This document shows, one piece after another, positions 47,431 through 59,870 of a stretch of DNA of 64,000 nucleotides; positions within the stretch are counted from its first letter, which is position 1; every line of letters begins with the position of its first letter. A program made the translations under genes and the position numbers. The notes under the pieces are model-generated. The model worked only from the letters and a program-made list of their open reading frames with translations. It did no database searches and was not told the origin of the DNA. The stretch spans positions 28,935,621-28,999,620 of the forward strand of contig OY821784.1 of NCBI GenBank assembly GCA_963682175.1, given 5' to 3'. The stretch is from Triglochin maritima. Lineage: Eukaryota > Streptophyta > Magnoliopsida > Alismatales > Juncaginaceae.

Positions 47431-49900
47431 TTCGATTGAGTTCAGGTCTTATCGGTCGGATTTGCATATATTCATGTAAATGTCATAACTTATCAATTTT
47501 CAATAAAAAACACTATCAAATTAGGATTTCAACAAAATAATCGGTTCATCGACGCCATTGCCTCACCGATTACCCCGTCTACCCATCCCAACCGATAGTG
47601 AAATTTTATTAAGTACAAATTACATACAATAATACAATTTCTAATGTATTAAGCATTACAATTACAATTGTATATAGTTTATTCATCTCCATCGGTGCTC
47701 TCATTGATTTGCATGTTCTGCATTCTCTTTTCTGCGTCCAACCAATTCTTCAAGCAAACACTTGTCTATAGTGATTTAGAGGATGTGTTGCGCCTCTTAT
47801 GGTCAAAACTCGTTTACCTGCGCTAAATGCAGCCTGAGACGTCACAGTTGACGCCAACGGATTTAGTAAATCATGCGCTAATAAAAAACCAGTGGAAATC
47901 TAGCATAGTTAGATATCCTCTAGTTTAAAACATCAAAAAATTTGCAATTGCAGTAGTTAAGTACATATCCATATTTAAATATGCAGCTAATTCGTTATGT
48001 GATTCAGTTTGTTTTAATCTTAATCTTTTTTTTATTTAACCAATTCCATTGAATTTTTTTTATCATCATCATCATCATCTTCATCCATAAGTCGGTGTTG
48101 TTGAGATGATGATGAACTAGCAATGTTTGAGCCCATTTGATTAACAATATGTAATCGTTCATATAAACTAAAATATCTATTAAGGTGAGTTTTAATATGT
48201 TTTAAGTAATCTTTACAACCTTCATAATTCATATTTTCAAAAATAGTTTCTAAATAAATTTGTAAACTGATCATTCTAAATCTAGGATCCCTGATAAAAG
48301 CTAAACAAAAATTTAATGGTAGATGTTTCTAATATTTATTGAACTTAGCCTCCATTACATTAATAATATCTACAAAACTACCATTATTCGTATATTTCCT
48401 AAATACTTTAGTAATTGAAAGTAATTCAGATATAAATAAGTTAGCAGTTGTGTATATGTTCCACTTAATGTGTTTGTGGGGTTGAAAAAGAGTTTCAAAA
48501 AATCTTACATAATTTTATAATTTTCTAGATCAAGTTTTTTTAAAATTCTATCATTTTGTTTTTCATTATAAAAAGCTGTAATCAAAGATTTATAAGGAAA
48601 ACAACATTTCAACATTTCATAAGTAGAGTTTCATCTATGAGGGACGTCTAATTTAAATTTTCTGGGTTTAACATCATTACTATAGCACAATTTTCTAAAT
48701 TCTTGATATTTATATGTACTACCTAAATAGGTGATAGCATCTCTAAAATTTTGCAAATAAGGTTTTATTATTTGAAGTCCATCTTGTACAATTAGGTTTA
48801 AAACATGGCAAACACATCTAATATGAAAAAAAATACAATGTAAGGGTGGATTAGATATTGTTACAAGCAATTCTACTGCTCCAGAATTATTACTAGCATT
48901 GTCAAAAGAAATTACACAAATTTTATTTGTTATTGAATATACATGTAGTACATCTCTTATTTGGTTATATATAATCATAGTAGTATGTGGGTGCAAAATC
49001 GGTGCATAAGATATATTATGTTTATGTAAAACCCATGAATTATCTAAAAAATGAGCAGTTATGCAGCAAAAAGAAAAACCAGATTATGAGGTCCAAATAT
49101 CTCTTGTTAATGCTATCTTATAAGACATTGATGTCAATGTATTAATTAAGTCTATTTTCCCCTTATCATATTTTGTAGTTGCAGCAACCCATAATGTGAG
49201 TCGGGAAAATAGTTGAAATTGTGGATTATGGTAAGTAAATGCCTTTCTAAGATTTGGAGATTCAACTTGGCTAAATGGTAATTCATCTGTAATTATATAA
49301 TCAACAATTACATCTCTATCTTTAATTGGATCATATTTCCTCAATTTTTAGTGTTCCAAAACTATAGTCTAAAATAAATTGTTGTGAATTAGATGCTCCA
49401 ACATTCCTAAGTTTATATTTTTTGCATGTCTACTTGGATGAGTAGTTCTTTGACTACCAGTTGCACTAAGTTCAACACCACATATTTTACATATAGCCCA
49501 TTCTTTCCCATTTTTATCTTGCGATATGTCAAAATCATTCCAAACCTGACTAGTTCGTCTTCTAGTACTTTTGCTTCTACTTGGTGCACTAACAGGTGGA
49601 TTACTAACCCCCTCAGGTTCAGGTGATGAATTAATTGATGGGTCAGATGTCATGGAGATTAAAAAGTAGGAAAATAAAAATCTAAATTTCTGACCAACGA
49701 TAAAATTCATGATAATTAACTCAAATAAACTAATTATACTAAATAAAGTAAAAGGGTAAAGAAATGCAAACTAAAATGTGAGAAACGGAGAAGATTGTGT
49801 CAGCGTGTCGTGAAATCGGTCAATTCGGGCAGCAACTTTAGGCTTTTGCTCAAACTCGACGTCTCGACCCACTTGTAGCAGAATGAGAACACTTAGTGAA
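47325..49900 (-). pseudogene. hAT transposase gene remnant with BED finger
   Basis: Minus-strand fragments in order: BED finger with SQVWNDFDI, CKICG and H...H at THPSRHAKN (49710-49369), an N-terminal domain (49344-49084, ending TRDIWTS), the RNase-H-like core with SFDNASNN and HIRCVCHVLNLIVQDGL (48996-48631), a fragment with a poly-Asp run (48274-48032), and a C-terminal dimerisation piece with QAAFSAGKRVL near 47800-47860. Frames shift between the fragments. A GGGTC tandem repeat at 47325-47430 marks the probable left end. Not functional. Confidence 0.78.
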
Positions 49901-50409
49901 AGATTAAGAAGATTGGAATTTGGAAGAGAAGAAGATTAGAAGAAGAAGAATTGGTGTGAAGAAATGAATGTAATGGGGGGTTTATATAGATTTTTTGTAA
50001 TGGCATTTTCGTAAATAATGGAGGGGTTTATATAGAATTCATGTGAAGAAATTAACTTAGCCTTAGTTTTATTTTGAGCATGAGAATTCCTTTATATGAG
50101 AGAGTTTGAGTGTGTAAAACTCGTACCCCTTGGGACGTTTCTTATAGTAATAAAAAGAGATTGTTCAACCACAGTGTTTGTGATTCGTGTGTGGGGAGAT
50201 TTGGGAGTTGTGGGTTAGTGCGTGTGTTGGTTGTGTTATTCTTAGTTTCCGCGTGTGCTTGTTGAGGGGACTAATTCCGCTAGTTCCCAACTCTGAAGGA
50301 AACAGAGGATTTGTGCGGTTGTGTTGGTGTTTCCACCTTTCCTTGTTGGGATAGAGTGTTTGACAGGGTCAAAGCTCAAAAAAGTTTGAATTTGAGAGTT
50401 GATGCATTG
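49901..50409. other. Possible LTR fragment, no gene
   Basis: GT-rich sequence at 50105-50360 resembles the R/U5 part of a Copia-type LTR but has no definite ends. Confidence 0.3.
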
Positions 50410-51610
50410 CATACATTGCATCAGATGTCTTTCATTTAGATTACTTTTATATCAATAAATGCTACTAAGGTATGTGTTTAGTCGTATTTACAGAATACAG
50501 GGACCTGAATGCAAATTACCCACATCCCAAGCATAAAACGCGTGCAAAAGATTCATTTCTATCATAAAGACAAGTTCAAGTTTATTGGGTTTCAAATGGA
50601 AATGCATCCAAGCACAAAAGCATTCAAGGAGCTAATCACAAAAATGTCAGGGGCTTAAGTGCGTGCAAAATGTCAAGGACCTGACTACAAAATAAAAGGG
50701 CCAAGTTATTGTGTTGGAGAAGTCAAAAGAAAAGTCAAAAATAAAATCCCAACAATGGAAGAAATTAATCCGAAGCTCAAGACAATAGAAAGAATCAATC
50801 CAGACGCGCAAAGGAGGATCAAATCATGCCATAAACGCACAGCCAAAATCCGGACCCGATCAGACCAGATTCTGCGGCGTTTCCGCCGCACAACACATAC
50901 AATATGCGGCGTTTCCGCCGCACCCCTGTCGATCCGCGTCCCCAACTTTTGTCCAGTCCTGTGTCGCCACGTGTAATTTCCTTTCATATACTGGTATCCC
51001 TTGTTTCGGCTATAAATAGCCTCGTAGCACGAATGTAACACATCTTTGAACCTTTGGTCTTGGATCATTAGTAATAAATTTCTGTTTTATTTTGTTTTGT
51101 TTCTCTTTTCTTTTAATGTCTCTAGGATCCCTTCTTCTTCCTCCCCCCATGAGTTTCTAACTCTTTCCAAAGGGTGGAGGTGATGGAATTAGGGTTAGAG
51201 AAGATGAATTGCATGTTATTATTTTAAGTTCATGATTAGTATATTTTGATTACTTGAGTTTATGTTAAGTCATTTATCTTGTAATGCTTCATAACTAACA
51301 TGATTTACAATAAGTTTCAGTAATTCTCTGATATAAACCTAAATCTAAACCTCCATCCAACGGATTTCTCTCTTATTTCTTGTTTTAGTTTTATTTGTGC
51401 ATGTTTAGCTACTTAATCCAAAAACCTAAAAACCCAATTGATTCTTCTCTCCTTCTTTCCCCCAATCGAAATAACAAAAATAACGAAATCTCTCCCTCAT
51501 TGTGTTCGACCCGTACTTGCCACCGCTTCAACGCGGCCGTGCACTTGCGGTATAAATTTAATTCTCATCAAGAGTCTCTAAAGGACTCCTAACACGACCG
51601 GTAACAGTAG
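50410..51610 (+). mobile_element. LTR-like region (Gypsy Athila/Tat type), plus orientation
   Basis: TATAAATA is at 51011-51018 in a TATAAATAGCC context. Two GCGGCGTTTCCGCCGC inverted repeats lie 90-137 bp upstream of it. The tail at 51508-51560 (CGACCCGTACTTGCC and GTGCACTTGCGGTA) is the conserved end motif. Left boundary unsure. No retrotransposon genes are attached. Confidence 0.55.
50874..50921. repeat. Paired GC-rich inverted repeats GCGGCGTTTCCGCCGC
   Basis: Two identical 16-bp sites at 50874-50889 and 50906-50921, start to start 32 bp, in otherwise AT-rich DNA. Each can fold on itself (GCGGCG against CGCCGC). Confidence 0.9.
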
Positions 51611-51627
51611 GATAAGTTAATGTGAAA

Positions 51628-53640
51628 GAATGTGTTCTAAAAGTTTTGGTCTTATATGTCAATTATTATGAATTGGATGTGCAAACATTTTGTTCTTTGA
51701 TCATTGTATTTGTCTTTTAGAAGTGTTAAGGAAGAGAGTCTTGATCCTTAACTGTAGAGCACTAAAAGATAATGATTTACATAAATCAAAAGTTATTCAC
51801 AATTATGATGATTGACATGGAACATTAATTACCAAGATAAGATTGTCGTGTTGGTCTTTGATTATTGTAGCTCTACAAATATTTGACGACACGAGTATAT
51901 AAAAGAGGAAAATAGTTACTTTTATATATTGAATAAACCTAACGAGTTAAATATTGTAGATTTGAGTTATGTGTCATTAATGTTTTCACTGTGTCTTGAA
52001 TCCTAAGATATGAGACTTATGTCTTTTCACATAAGAAGTGTACAATTTGATTATTGTCAAAAGTTATCAATGAGTATAGTGATAAAGACAATAGTTGGTT
52101 GAGCTCAACTTGTGTTGGAAAAAATAGCTAGTGAAAAGATTATCATTGCCCCTCTTAATTTAAGTGATGATATTAGTAGGCACATTGATAAAGCAAAATT
52201 ATAATGTGCACAATGTGACTTGAGTTAAGTAACCTATTTATAATTAGCTTAAGAGGTCATGAAATGAATATATAATACAAAGGTGACACATTTCTACTTT
52301 ATATAATATTATTAATGTCACGAGGCAAGAGATAGAAACAAGTGATATTTTATGTATCACTAAGTGGATCGTGTTTAGTTATTTGGGTAACTATAATATG
52401 TAGCTAGATACCGCTTATAGTTTATGATATAAAATGTTTTATATCATTGTCAACATAACTTAGATCCTCCTATAGGTCACACCACAAAACTGGGAAACAA
52501 GAAATATGATTTTATATTTTATATGATGTATTAAGTTTCATGTGTTATGAAATAATATACATGTGGTAAAATAATAAAATCAATATGTCGTAAAAACGAC
52601 ATAGTTAGAATTATAAATAAATTCGTATGATATATATATATGTTATGCGATATAATGTTTTGACATTATATATTACAATATATTACATGATATAATTGAA
52701 GGGAATGTGTTCTAAAAGTTTTACTTTTAAATGTCAATTATTATGAATTGAATGAGAAATCATTTTGTTCCTTGTTTATGTTATTCGTCTTTTAGAAGTG
52801 TTAAGGAAGAAACTCTTGGTCCTTAACCGTAGAGCTCTAAAAGATATTGGTTTACATAAAACAAAAGATATTCGCAATCATGGTAATTAACATGAGACAT
52901 TAATTACCGAGTTAAGATTGTCGTGTTGGTCATAGATCATTGTAGCTCTACAAGTGAGTGACAACACGAGTACAAAAAGAGAAAAATATTACTTTTGTAT
53001 ATTGAATAGACCTAATAAGTAAAACATTATAAAATTGTGTTTTCTGTGTCATTGATGTTTTACTGTGTCTTTGGTCCTTTGATATGAGACTTATATCCGA
53101 TCACTTAAGAATTGCTTAATTAGACTAGTGTCTTGAGCTATCGATGAGTGTAGTGTAAAGGCATTGGTTGGTTAAGTATGACTTTTGTTGGAGAAGATAG
53201 TTAGTCAAAAGATTATCATTGCCCCTCTTAATTGAATTATGATATTAGTGGGCCCCTTGATGAAGAAAAATTATAATGTGCACAATGTAACTTGAGTTAA
53301 GTTACATAGTTATAATTAGCTTAAAGAGATCAAGAAATGAATACTAATACAAAGATGACACAATACTACTTTGTGTGTATTCTTAATATCATGAGGCAAG
53401 GGGCGGACACAAGTGCTGCACTCCATCACTAAATGGATTAGGTTTTGGTTCGAGTGAAATTAAGACATCTAACTAATTAGGAGCTATAATGTGTAGCTAG
53501 ATACAACTTATAGCTTGTGATATTAAGCTCTTAGTATCACTGTCAACTTAGTTTAGATCCTCCAATAGGTCACACCACAAAACTGGGAAACAAGAAATGA
53601 GGATTTTGAGTTCATAAGGTGTGTCGGGTTTCATGTAGAA
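51628..53640 (+). repeat. Two diverged direct repeats of about 1.08 kb (LTR units)
   Basis: Unit 1 starts at 51628 and unit 2 at 52703, both with GAATGTGTTCTAAAAG. They share TTTTAGAAGTGTTAAGGAAG, AAGATTGTCGTGTTGGTC and CACACCACAAAACTGGGAAA along their length. Unit 2 runs on into the palindrome cluster and TATA box at 53868-54262, so these are U3 parts of LTRs. Only unit 2 keeps the downstream half. Confidence 0.75.
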
Positions 53641-53867
53641 AATATGACACATGTGGTGAACAAGCAAAATCAAAATTATGTTATGATTAATAACATAATT
53701 AGAATCTAAATTGAATTCAAATGTGATGTAAATATTATGGGGTGTAATGATTAATCATTACATAGGATAATATATTACATAAGTTGTGAACTTACGACTA
53801 ATCCCGAAATGTCAAATTTTGTAGGGGTTAAACCAAAATTTGACAAGTCTGCAGTACTGTGCAAAAA

Positions 53868-54075
53868 CGGTCGACCACTAAACGGTCAACGGTCGACCGA
53901 AATGTTGCACGGTCGAATAGATGTGTCTCGATCGTAACGAGAATTTCTACTTTTCGGTTTCGGTCGACCGAACATTGCGATAAAAAATTTTTGTTACGAA
54001 CGGTCGACCGAGTTTATGAACGGTCGACCGAAACTTGGTCTAAACGGTCGACCGAACCTCCAAAACGGTCGACCG
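53868..54075. repeat. CGGTCGACCG palindrome cluster 3
   Basis: Seven sites: 53868 (partial), 53890-53899, 53961-53970, 54001-54010, 54021-54030, 54045-54054 and 54066-54075. The last four are spaced 20, 24 and 21 bp, about two helical turns. The cluster ends 180 bp before a TATAAATA at 54255-54262 in the same LTR. Confidence 0.92.
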
Positions 54076-54600
54076 ATTCAGACGATTACTGCAGAATAAA
54101 TTTAAGAATTAATTAGATCATGCATGGAATTGGTCTATAACTGATTCAATTCGTGGCTAAGATTATTTGTTAGCAAATAATGGATGGTTAGATGGAAGTT
54201 TGCATGAAATCATGGGCAAGAGGTTGCACATGAATAGGTAATTTGGAGAGAACCTATAAATACAAGTTTATCTCATTACCTTATTAATTATTTCATTATC
54301 TTCTTGTGCAAACATCTCTCTCCATAATTCTCCACGAATTTCACCTTAATTCTTGAGTTTAGTTTTAGTTTTCAGAGATCTTCTTCTCAAGGGAACTAAA
54401 GAGGGGTTATTAGTTAGATTCTAAACCCTATTGGAGATTGAGAGGCTAGCTCTTCTCTCTCCGATCTTGTTTAGAGTTTGGTGAATACTCGGGGGCATCC
54501 GGCGCAGCAACAAGCATCCTCAACGTCTCCGGATCTTCAAGAAGTTTTAGAGAACTTCTAGGTATGAATTTTGGAGCCCAATATTTGTTTTGATGTGTTT
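54076..54600 (+). mobile_element. LTR promoter, R and U5 region
   Basis: TATAAATA at 54255-54262, followed by a leader and then TTTTAGAGAACTTCTAGGTA at about 54545-54565. A diverged second copy lies at about 54900-55410. No genes follow. Confidence 0.6.
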
Positions 54601-54899
54601 TAAGCAATCATTAAAACAAACTGATGCATGCATGAAAAACAAATCGTAGAAAATATATGAATGATCCTTATTGTGCATAAAAAATTCGAAAATATATATG
54701 TACAATTAAACATGAAATCCTACAATAATGTGATCTACGACATTATCACATATGAATTTGCTAAATCCCAAAGTCCAAATTTTGTTTGATATTAATTCAA
54801 AATTTGGTGGAGTCAAAAACAGTGAAAAATGGTACAACCGTTTCACCACGTTTTTGCATATATTAAGAGAATTTTTACTGATTAATGACTGCATTTAAT

Positions 54900-55410
54900 A
54901 CACATTGGTCAAAGCTAGTTATGGAATGATGATGTGGCAAAATAAACAAGAGAACATGTGCAAAGTGGTTTGCACATGATGTGGTTTAGTGGAGATGTAA
55001 ACAAAAGATCACTCTTTCCATAACCACCCTATTAATCAATCCGAAAATTCTCTTAATTATTTAAGTTTTTGGAGATTAAATTCTCAGGAGCTTTAAATGA
55101 GTTATTAGCTAGATTTTAACCTTGATTTAGAGATTAATTGACTAGCTCATTTCTCTCTAATCTTGTTTAGAGTTTGGTGAACACTTGGAGGTGAATCAGC
55201 TGACGATTCAACGGGCAAAACAACTTCGGATCTTCATAAAGGTTTTAGAGAACCTTTGGGTAAGATCCTCTTCTATTTATTTTAATGTATATGTAGATTA
55301 TATGATATTAGAATAAATATAAAGTAATGTAAATGAAATCGTCGATAATATGGAAATCGATCTTGTATGCATGTATAAAAAATTAAAATATACATAGGGG
55401 CACGAAATAC
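54900..55410 (+). repeat. Diverged second copy of the LTR downstream half
   Basis: Shares ATCTTGTTTAGAGTTTGGTG and TTTTAGAGAACCTTTGGGTA with 54460-54565, and its tail resembles 18785-18899. It looks like a second, older LTR of the same broad family. Confidence 0.6.
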
Positions 55411-56015
55411 TACATAATGATGGTTGTGTGTTATTGTTTTTACATTGAATGTGATGGTTAAGACTCTAGTGTGTAGATTTACTTCTTTAATGTACATGCT
55501 CCGTAGGTGTTTGATGGAATGTCGTTTCTTAAATGATTTCACGTTTCATGCTCATATCTAAGTGCATTGTCTTAAATGTTGTTTAGAATACATGTTTGAC
55601 CTTAATAATGAGTTATGTGAATGTGTTTACGGATGTTTGCCACAATCTTTAGACACCTTCCATGTTTCAATCACTAACTTGAAATTAAATGTTAATGTTT
55701 GATGAATGTTTGTCATAATCTTTAGACATTTCATGCTTTCATGACACGAATGACACCACTTATGCTTCATGTCAACTACACACAATCTTAATCCATGCCT
55801 AATTCATAGTTCTCATGTTCTAAGTGTTAGCTCGGTTTCATTTAGTTAATTGTAGTGTAGTATAGATTAAAATAAATCAATTCTTTTCTCCATCATTTTT
55901 GCCGATTCGATTACAGAATTAGTTGTGAACCAAACAATCACGATCCCTGTGGACCAACCCGTACTTGCCGCGTCTTCACCGACGTCGTACACTTGTGTTA
56001 TTTAAAACAATCAAC
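55411..56015. other. Old retrotransposon sequence with Gypsy-type tail motif
   Basis: The stretch at about 55940-56000 (GATCCCTGTGGACCAACCCG, then GTACTTGCC and CACCGACGTCGTACACTTG) is the conserved LTR tail motif of Athila/Tat-like elements. No coding region. Confidence 0.45.
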
Positions 56016-57092
56016 TAGTCTATTACTTTTATATTAAAATATAGAAAACATTTGAATCCACACCCAATATAAACAAAAAACTTTTACATTGAGTTTGTGA
56101 CTTTCCTTTTCCCATGTTGGAATGTTTATAACTATTTTTTTTAAAATACCTCCAAAAATACCTAAAATATACAAAAATATATGGCTCGACCCCTAGGAAC
56201 CGGGCCAGGCTTGTCTCCCTTTTAGACTTCCACGCCGAATCCAGGTCTAGTTATAACCCACAAATATCTAAACACAAATCATACCAACTTCAGTTAAATC
56301 CCTAACCCTAATTGTTTGCCCCAAATTTGAAACTTACAACACCTTGGAAAAAGCTACAAGGTCGTCATCCGCTTACGACACCAATCTTTCCCTATTCTCC
56401 GTGATCTACGTTCCATGTGTAGAAGTATGCTACCTCGAGGATGTTATGCTTGCTGACATCGTAAATTGTCTTCAGATGATCGGGAAGCAACTAGGCCAGC
56501 AATGCTGCTAGAGATAAAGGCAGAGGCATAGTAGAGGAGGTCGAGGTGAAGCACGACAATAGCGATGAAAGTGTGGTCCATGGTGCCAAAGCATGCGGTA
56601 GCCACGACGAGGTGCGATTGTAGATGCTGAGGTGAAGCGTCGTGGAGGAATATGAAGTTCTATTTGTGATAAATTTTGTTAATATTTTGATCTCATTTTA
56701 GAAATTTTATGGGTTTTTTTGTTGGAGATTGAATTCATTTTCGTGTTGTGATTTTATTGGAAATTTTATCAGTAATTTTATCCATGTTTATATTCTGATT
56801 TTGGGCTCTATTTTGATTAATTGTTAATGTGCAATGTTAGTTGGAGGATGCTAAGAATTTGGGTTCTAATTGTTCTCGGTGCATGATTATAGCATTGTGA
56901 GTGATTTACTATAATCTATTGTTTGGTTTTTGGATTATGAAAAGTGCAATGGAAAACATAGAGAAGGTTGTAAGACATTACTAAATAATTAGATAAATAA
57001 CATGTTAAGCATGTTCAATGGTATAAACAAAATATAATGTTTCATCTGGGTGTGGATAAAAATTGTTTTCATTATTTTAATATAAAACTAAT
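56016..57092. mobile_element. Element of about 1.08 kb bounded by 50-bp inverted repeats
   Basis: Left arm 56016-56068 and right arm 57041-57092 are inverted copies, both with TTTTATATTAAAATA, GAAAACA and TCCACACCCA in order. The interior has no known domain. Target duplication not identified. Possibly an unclassified non-autonomous DNA element. Confidence 0.45.
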
Positions 57093-57273
57093 GGATTCTC
57101 ACTCAAACGTAGGACCCACACGTTAGTATGTGTACCAGACAAATTAGTGAAGTTATCACGGGTGTGTTTGCGTGTTTGAAGATGAGACCTCTGTTTTTTC
57201 GAAAACAAGCTGGGAACAAGTTACTCCAAAAACATGTTTTTTGAACTTAAATAATGTTGTTTGAACAAACCCG

Positions 57274-57282
57274 TTTGAATGT
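57274..57282. repeat. 9-bp target site duplication, left
   Basis: TTTGAATGT, matching TTTGGATGT at 59047-59055 in 8 of 9 positions. Confidence 0.75.
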
Positions 57283-59046
57283 CCGTAATTTTTTTATATA
57301 ATAAAAAAAATTAAAAAAATTCGAAATTTAGGAATTTTTTTTTTCCACCCGCGATCCGTGTTCCCGCCAATTTTTTTTTTTTTTTTGATTTTCTGTTTTT
57401 GTTTTTTCTTTTCTGTTTTTATTTTTATTGTAATTATTTGTAATATTTTTTTAAATCTTTTTTTTTTCAAAATAAGTTTTCTAATTTATATTATTTTTCT
57501 AAATTTTTTAAAATTATTTTTAATTTTTCCAATAATCGACCTCTAAATCACGTCGATAACCCGACGTATTGAAATGTTAGGGTATTTTATACAATAAAAA
57601 AACAATTTTTTTTAGCCAGATTAATAAATTATTTACAACTGAATATTAAACAAACACTAAAACTAATTAAAACAAAAAATTGGAAACGTTATCAAAAATT
57701 AGTAGGGTGTACACACATTGTAAATATTTTTAGAGGTCGATACAGCAAAAAATTAAAAACACAATTAAAATTTTTTAAAAAATAATAACAATTACAAAAC
57801 ATATTTTGAAAATAAATATAATAAAAAACATAGTTAAAACGATTTTAAAAAAATCAAAACATAAAACACTACGACTAAAATTCGTGACTTTTTTATTTTC
57901 TTTTATTGTTTTTGATTTTATGTTTTGTTTTTTTACAAATCATTTTAACTATGTTTATATATATATATATATATATTTCAAAATATGTTTTGTAATTGTT
58001 ATTAATTTTTAAAAAAATTTAATTGTGTTTTTAATTTTTTGCTGTATCGACCTCCAAAATGTTTGTAATGTGTGTACACCCTACGAATTTTTGACAACGT
58101 TACCAATTTTTTGTTTTAATTAGTTTTATGGTTTGTTTAATATTCAGTTGTAAATAATTTATTATTCTAACTAAGAAATTTTGTTTTTATATTGTATAAA
58201 ATACCCTAACAATTCAATACACGCCGAGTTATCGACGTGATTTGGAGGTCGTTTCTTGAAAAAATTAAAAACACAATTAAATTTTTTTAAAAATAATAAC
58301 AATTACAAAACATATTTTGGAAAGAAATATAATAAAAAAACTTAGTTAAAATGATTTAAAAAAATTCAAAACATAAAACACTACGACTAAAACACTACGT
58401 TTTTTAAAATGTTTTGATTTTTTTTTTTAAAATCGTTTTAACTATGTTTTTTATTATATTTATTTTCAAAATATGTTTTGTAATTGTTATTATTTTTTAA
58501 AAAAATTTAATTGTGTTTTTAATTTTTTGCTGTATCGACCTCTAAAAATATTTACAATGTGTGTACACCCTACTAATCTTTGATAACGTTTCCAATTTTT
58601 TGTTTTAATTAGTTTGAGTGTTTGTTTAATATTCAGTTGTAAATAATTTATTAATCTGGCTAAAAAAATTTGTTTTTTTATTGTATAAAATACCCTAACA
58701 TTTCAATACGTCGGGTTATCGACGTGATTTAGATGTCGATTATTGGAAAAATTAAAAATAATTTTAAAAAATTTAGAAAAATAATATAAATTAGAAAACA
58801 TATTTTGAAAAAAAAAGATTTAAAAAAAGATTACAAATAATTACAATAAAAAATAAAAACAGAAAAAAAAAACAAAAACAGAAAAAAAAAAAAAAATTGG
58901 CGGGAACACGGATCGCGGGTGTGACCTGCGATCCGTGCTCCACGGATCGCGGGTGTGACCCGCGATCCGAGTAGTTTTGGAAAAATATTTTTTTTTCCTA
59001 AATTTCGAATTTTTTTAATTTTTTTTATTATATAAAAAAATTACGG
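57283..59046. mobile_element. Foldback element (MULE-like), 1764 bp, long inverted repeats
   Basis: Both ends start CCGTAATTTTTTTATATAAT and continue as inverted copies for at least 50 bp, then more loosely for about 600 bp. Flanks form a 9-bp duplication with one mismatch, the size used by Mutator-like elements. Inside, blocks alternate: left arm, inverted partial copy (about 57890-58267), direct partial copy (58268-58398), right arm. Shared marker sequences are GTGTACACxCxCT and TCGACCTCxAAA. No transposase is encoded, so it would be mobilised in trans. A Mutator link rests on duplication size only. Confidence 0.8.
58905..58972. repeat. Tandem GC-rich palindromes CGGATCGCGGGT...
   Basis: Two copies of CGGATCGCGGGTGTGACCxGCGATCCG next to each other on the right arm; each folds on itself. 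The left arm has only part of one (CCCGCGATCCGTG at about 57347-57360). They stand out in DNA that is otherwise almost all A and T. Confidence 0.85.
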
Positions 59047-59055
59047 TTTGGATGT

Positions 59056-59870
59056 CTTGTTTTTGGAAAAAGAGAAATGTCGTTTCGGAGTCAAATTACC
59101 ATGATGGCCTCCTGTCAACCCATGGGCATAAAAAAGCACACTTTCCCTTCCCTTCTTCCAACCGGTCCCTCTTCTCCTTCCGTTTCCCATCCCTCTATCC
59201 CAATTTTTTCCTCTTCTCCCACACAGCCATGGTCGTCATCGACGGAGAACGTAGTGTGTCCACCCATGGTCGTGTCCCCATTTGTTTTTGTGGCTTCATC
59301 GCGGCGAAAGTGTCATCCATTATTGGGTCGTCAGTTTTCATTTGTGGCTCCCCCGATGTGGCGGTACGGACCACCCTGGAGTTCCATTAAGTTTCCTCTC
59401 TACCAGTGGCAAACATAATAATCGTAAGAAGAAAATTTTCAAAATTTTAACGTTTTTTTGGCTATCAGACTCTTCCTCGGAGTCGTTTCCTTGTTGAGGA
59501 CTCCCTCGCTATCATAGTCCATCCTCCGCGTATCATATCCTCACTGGCTACAAATATCCTCATTTGCGTAGCCGGGCGTGATGTCGTACCGCGACTGAAG
59601 CAATGAAGTGATGTCGTACCGCGGCTGAAGCGTGCTGATAACCGAAGACCGTCAGCAAAATGAACCCCTCTGGCAGGCGATACATGACCTGCAGCTGCGC
59701 TGTAATGCTTTGGAGAACCGTGTTATTGTGCCAGCCAGGACTTCCACTCCTTCTCCACCAGGTATGTGTCGATCGTTGTGGGCGAACTATTTTAGATTGG
59801 TTATGTGAGATATTTTGTAGTGTTGTTAATTCTTAAAATAGTCAACCACCTACTAATTTCGGTTCCCCAA
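59056..59870. other. Unassigned sequence with a 30-bp tandem repeat
   Basis: Overlapping open frames at 59052-59418 have no recognised domain. A 30-bp unit TGATGTCGTACCGCGxCTGA occurs twice at 59579 and 59609. Confidence 0.4.

Noticed and set aside
50659..50976. 105-codon plus-strand frame and its antisense partner
   Set aside because: Both overlap LTR promoter sequence with hairpin repeats; composition is not protein-like.
57358..58012. Phe- and Ile-rich open frames in the foldback element
   Set aside because: They arise from poly-T and AT-rich arms; no coding function is plausible.
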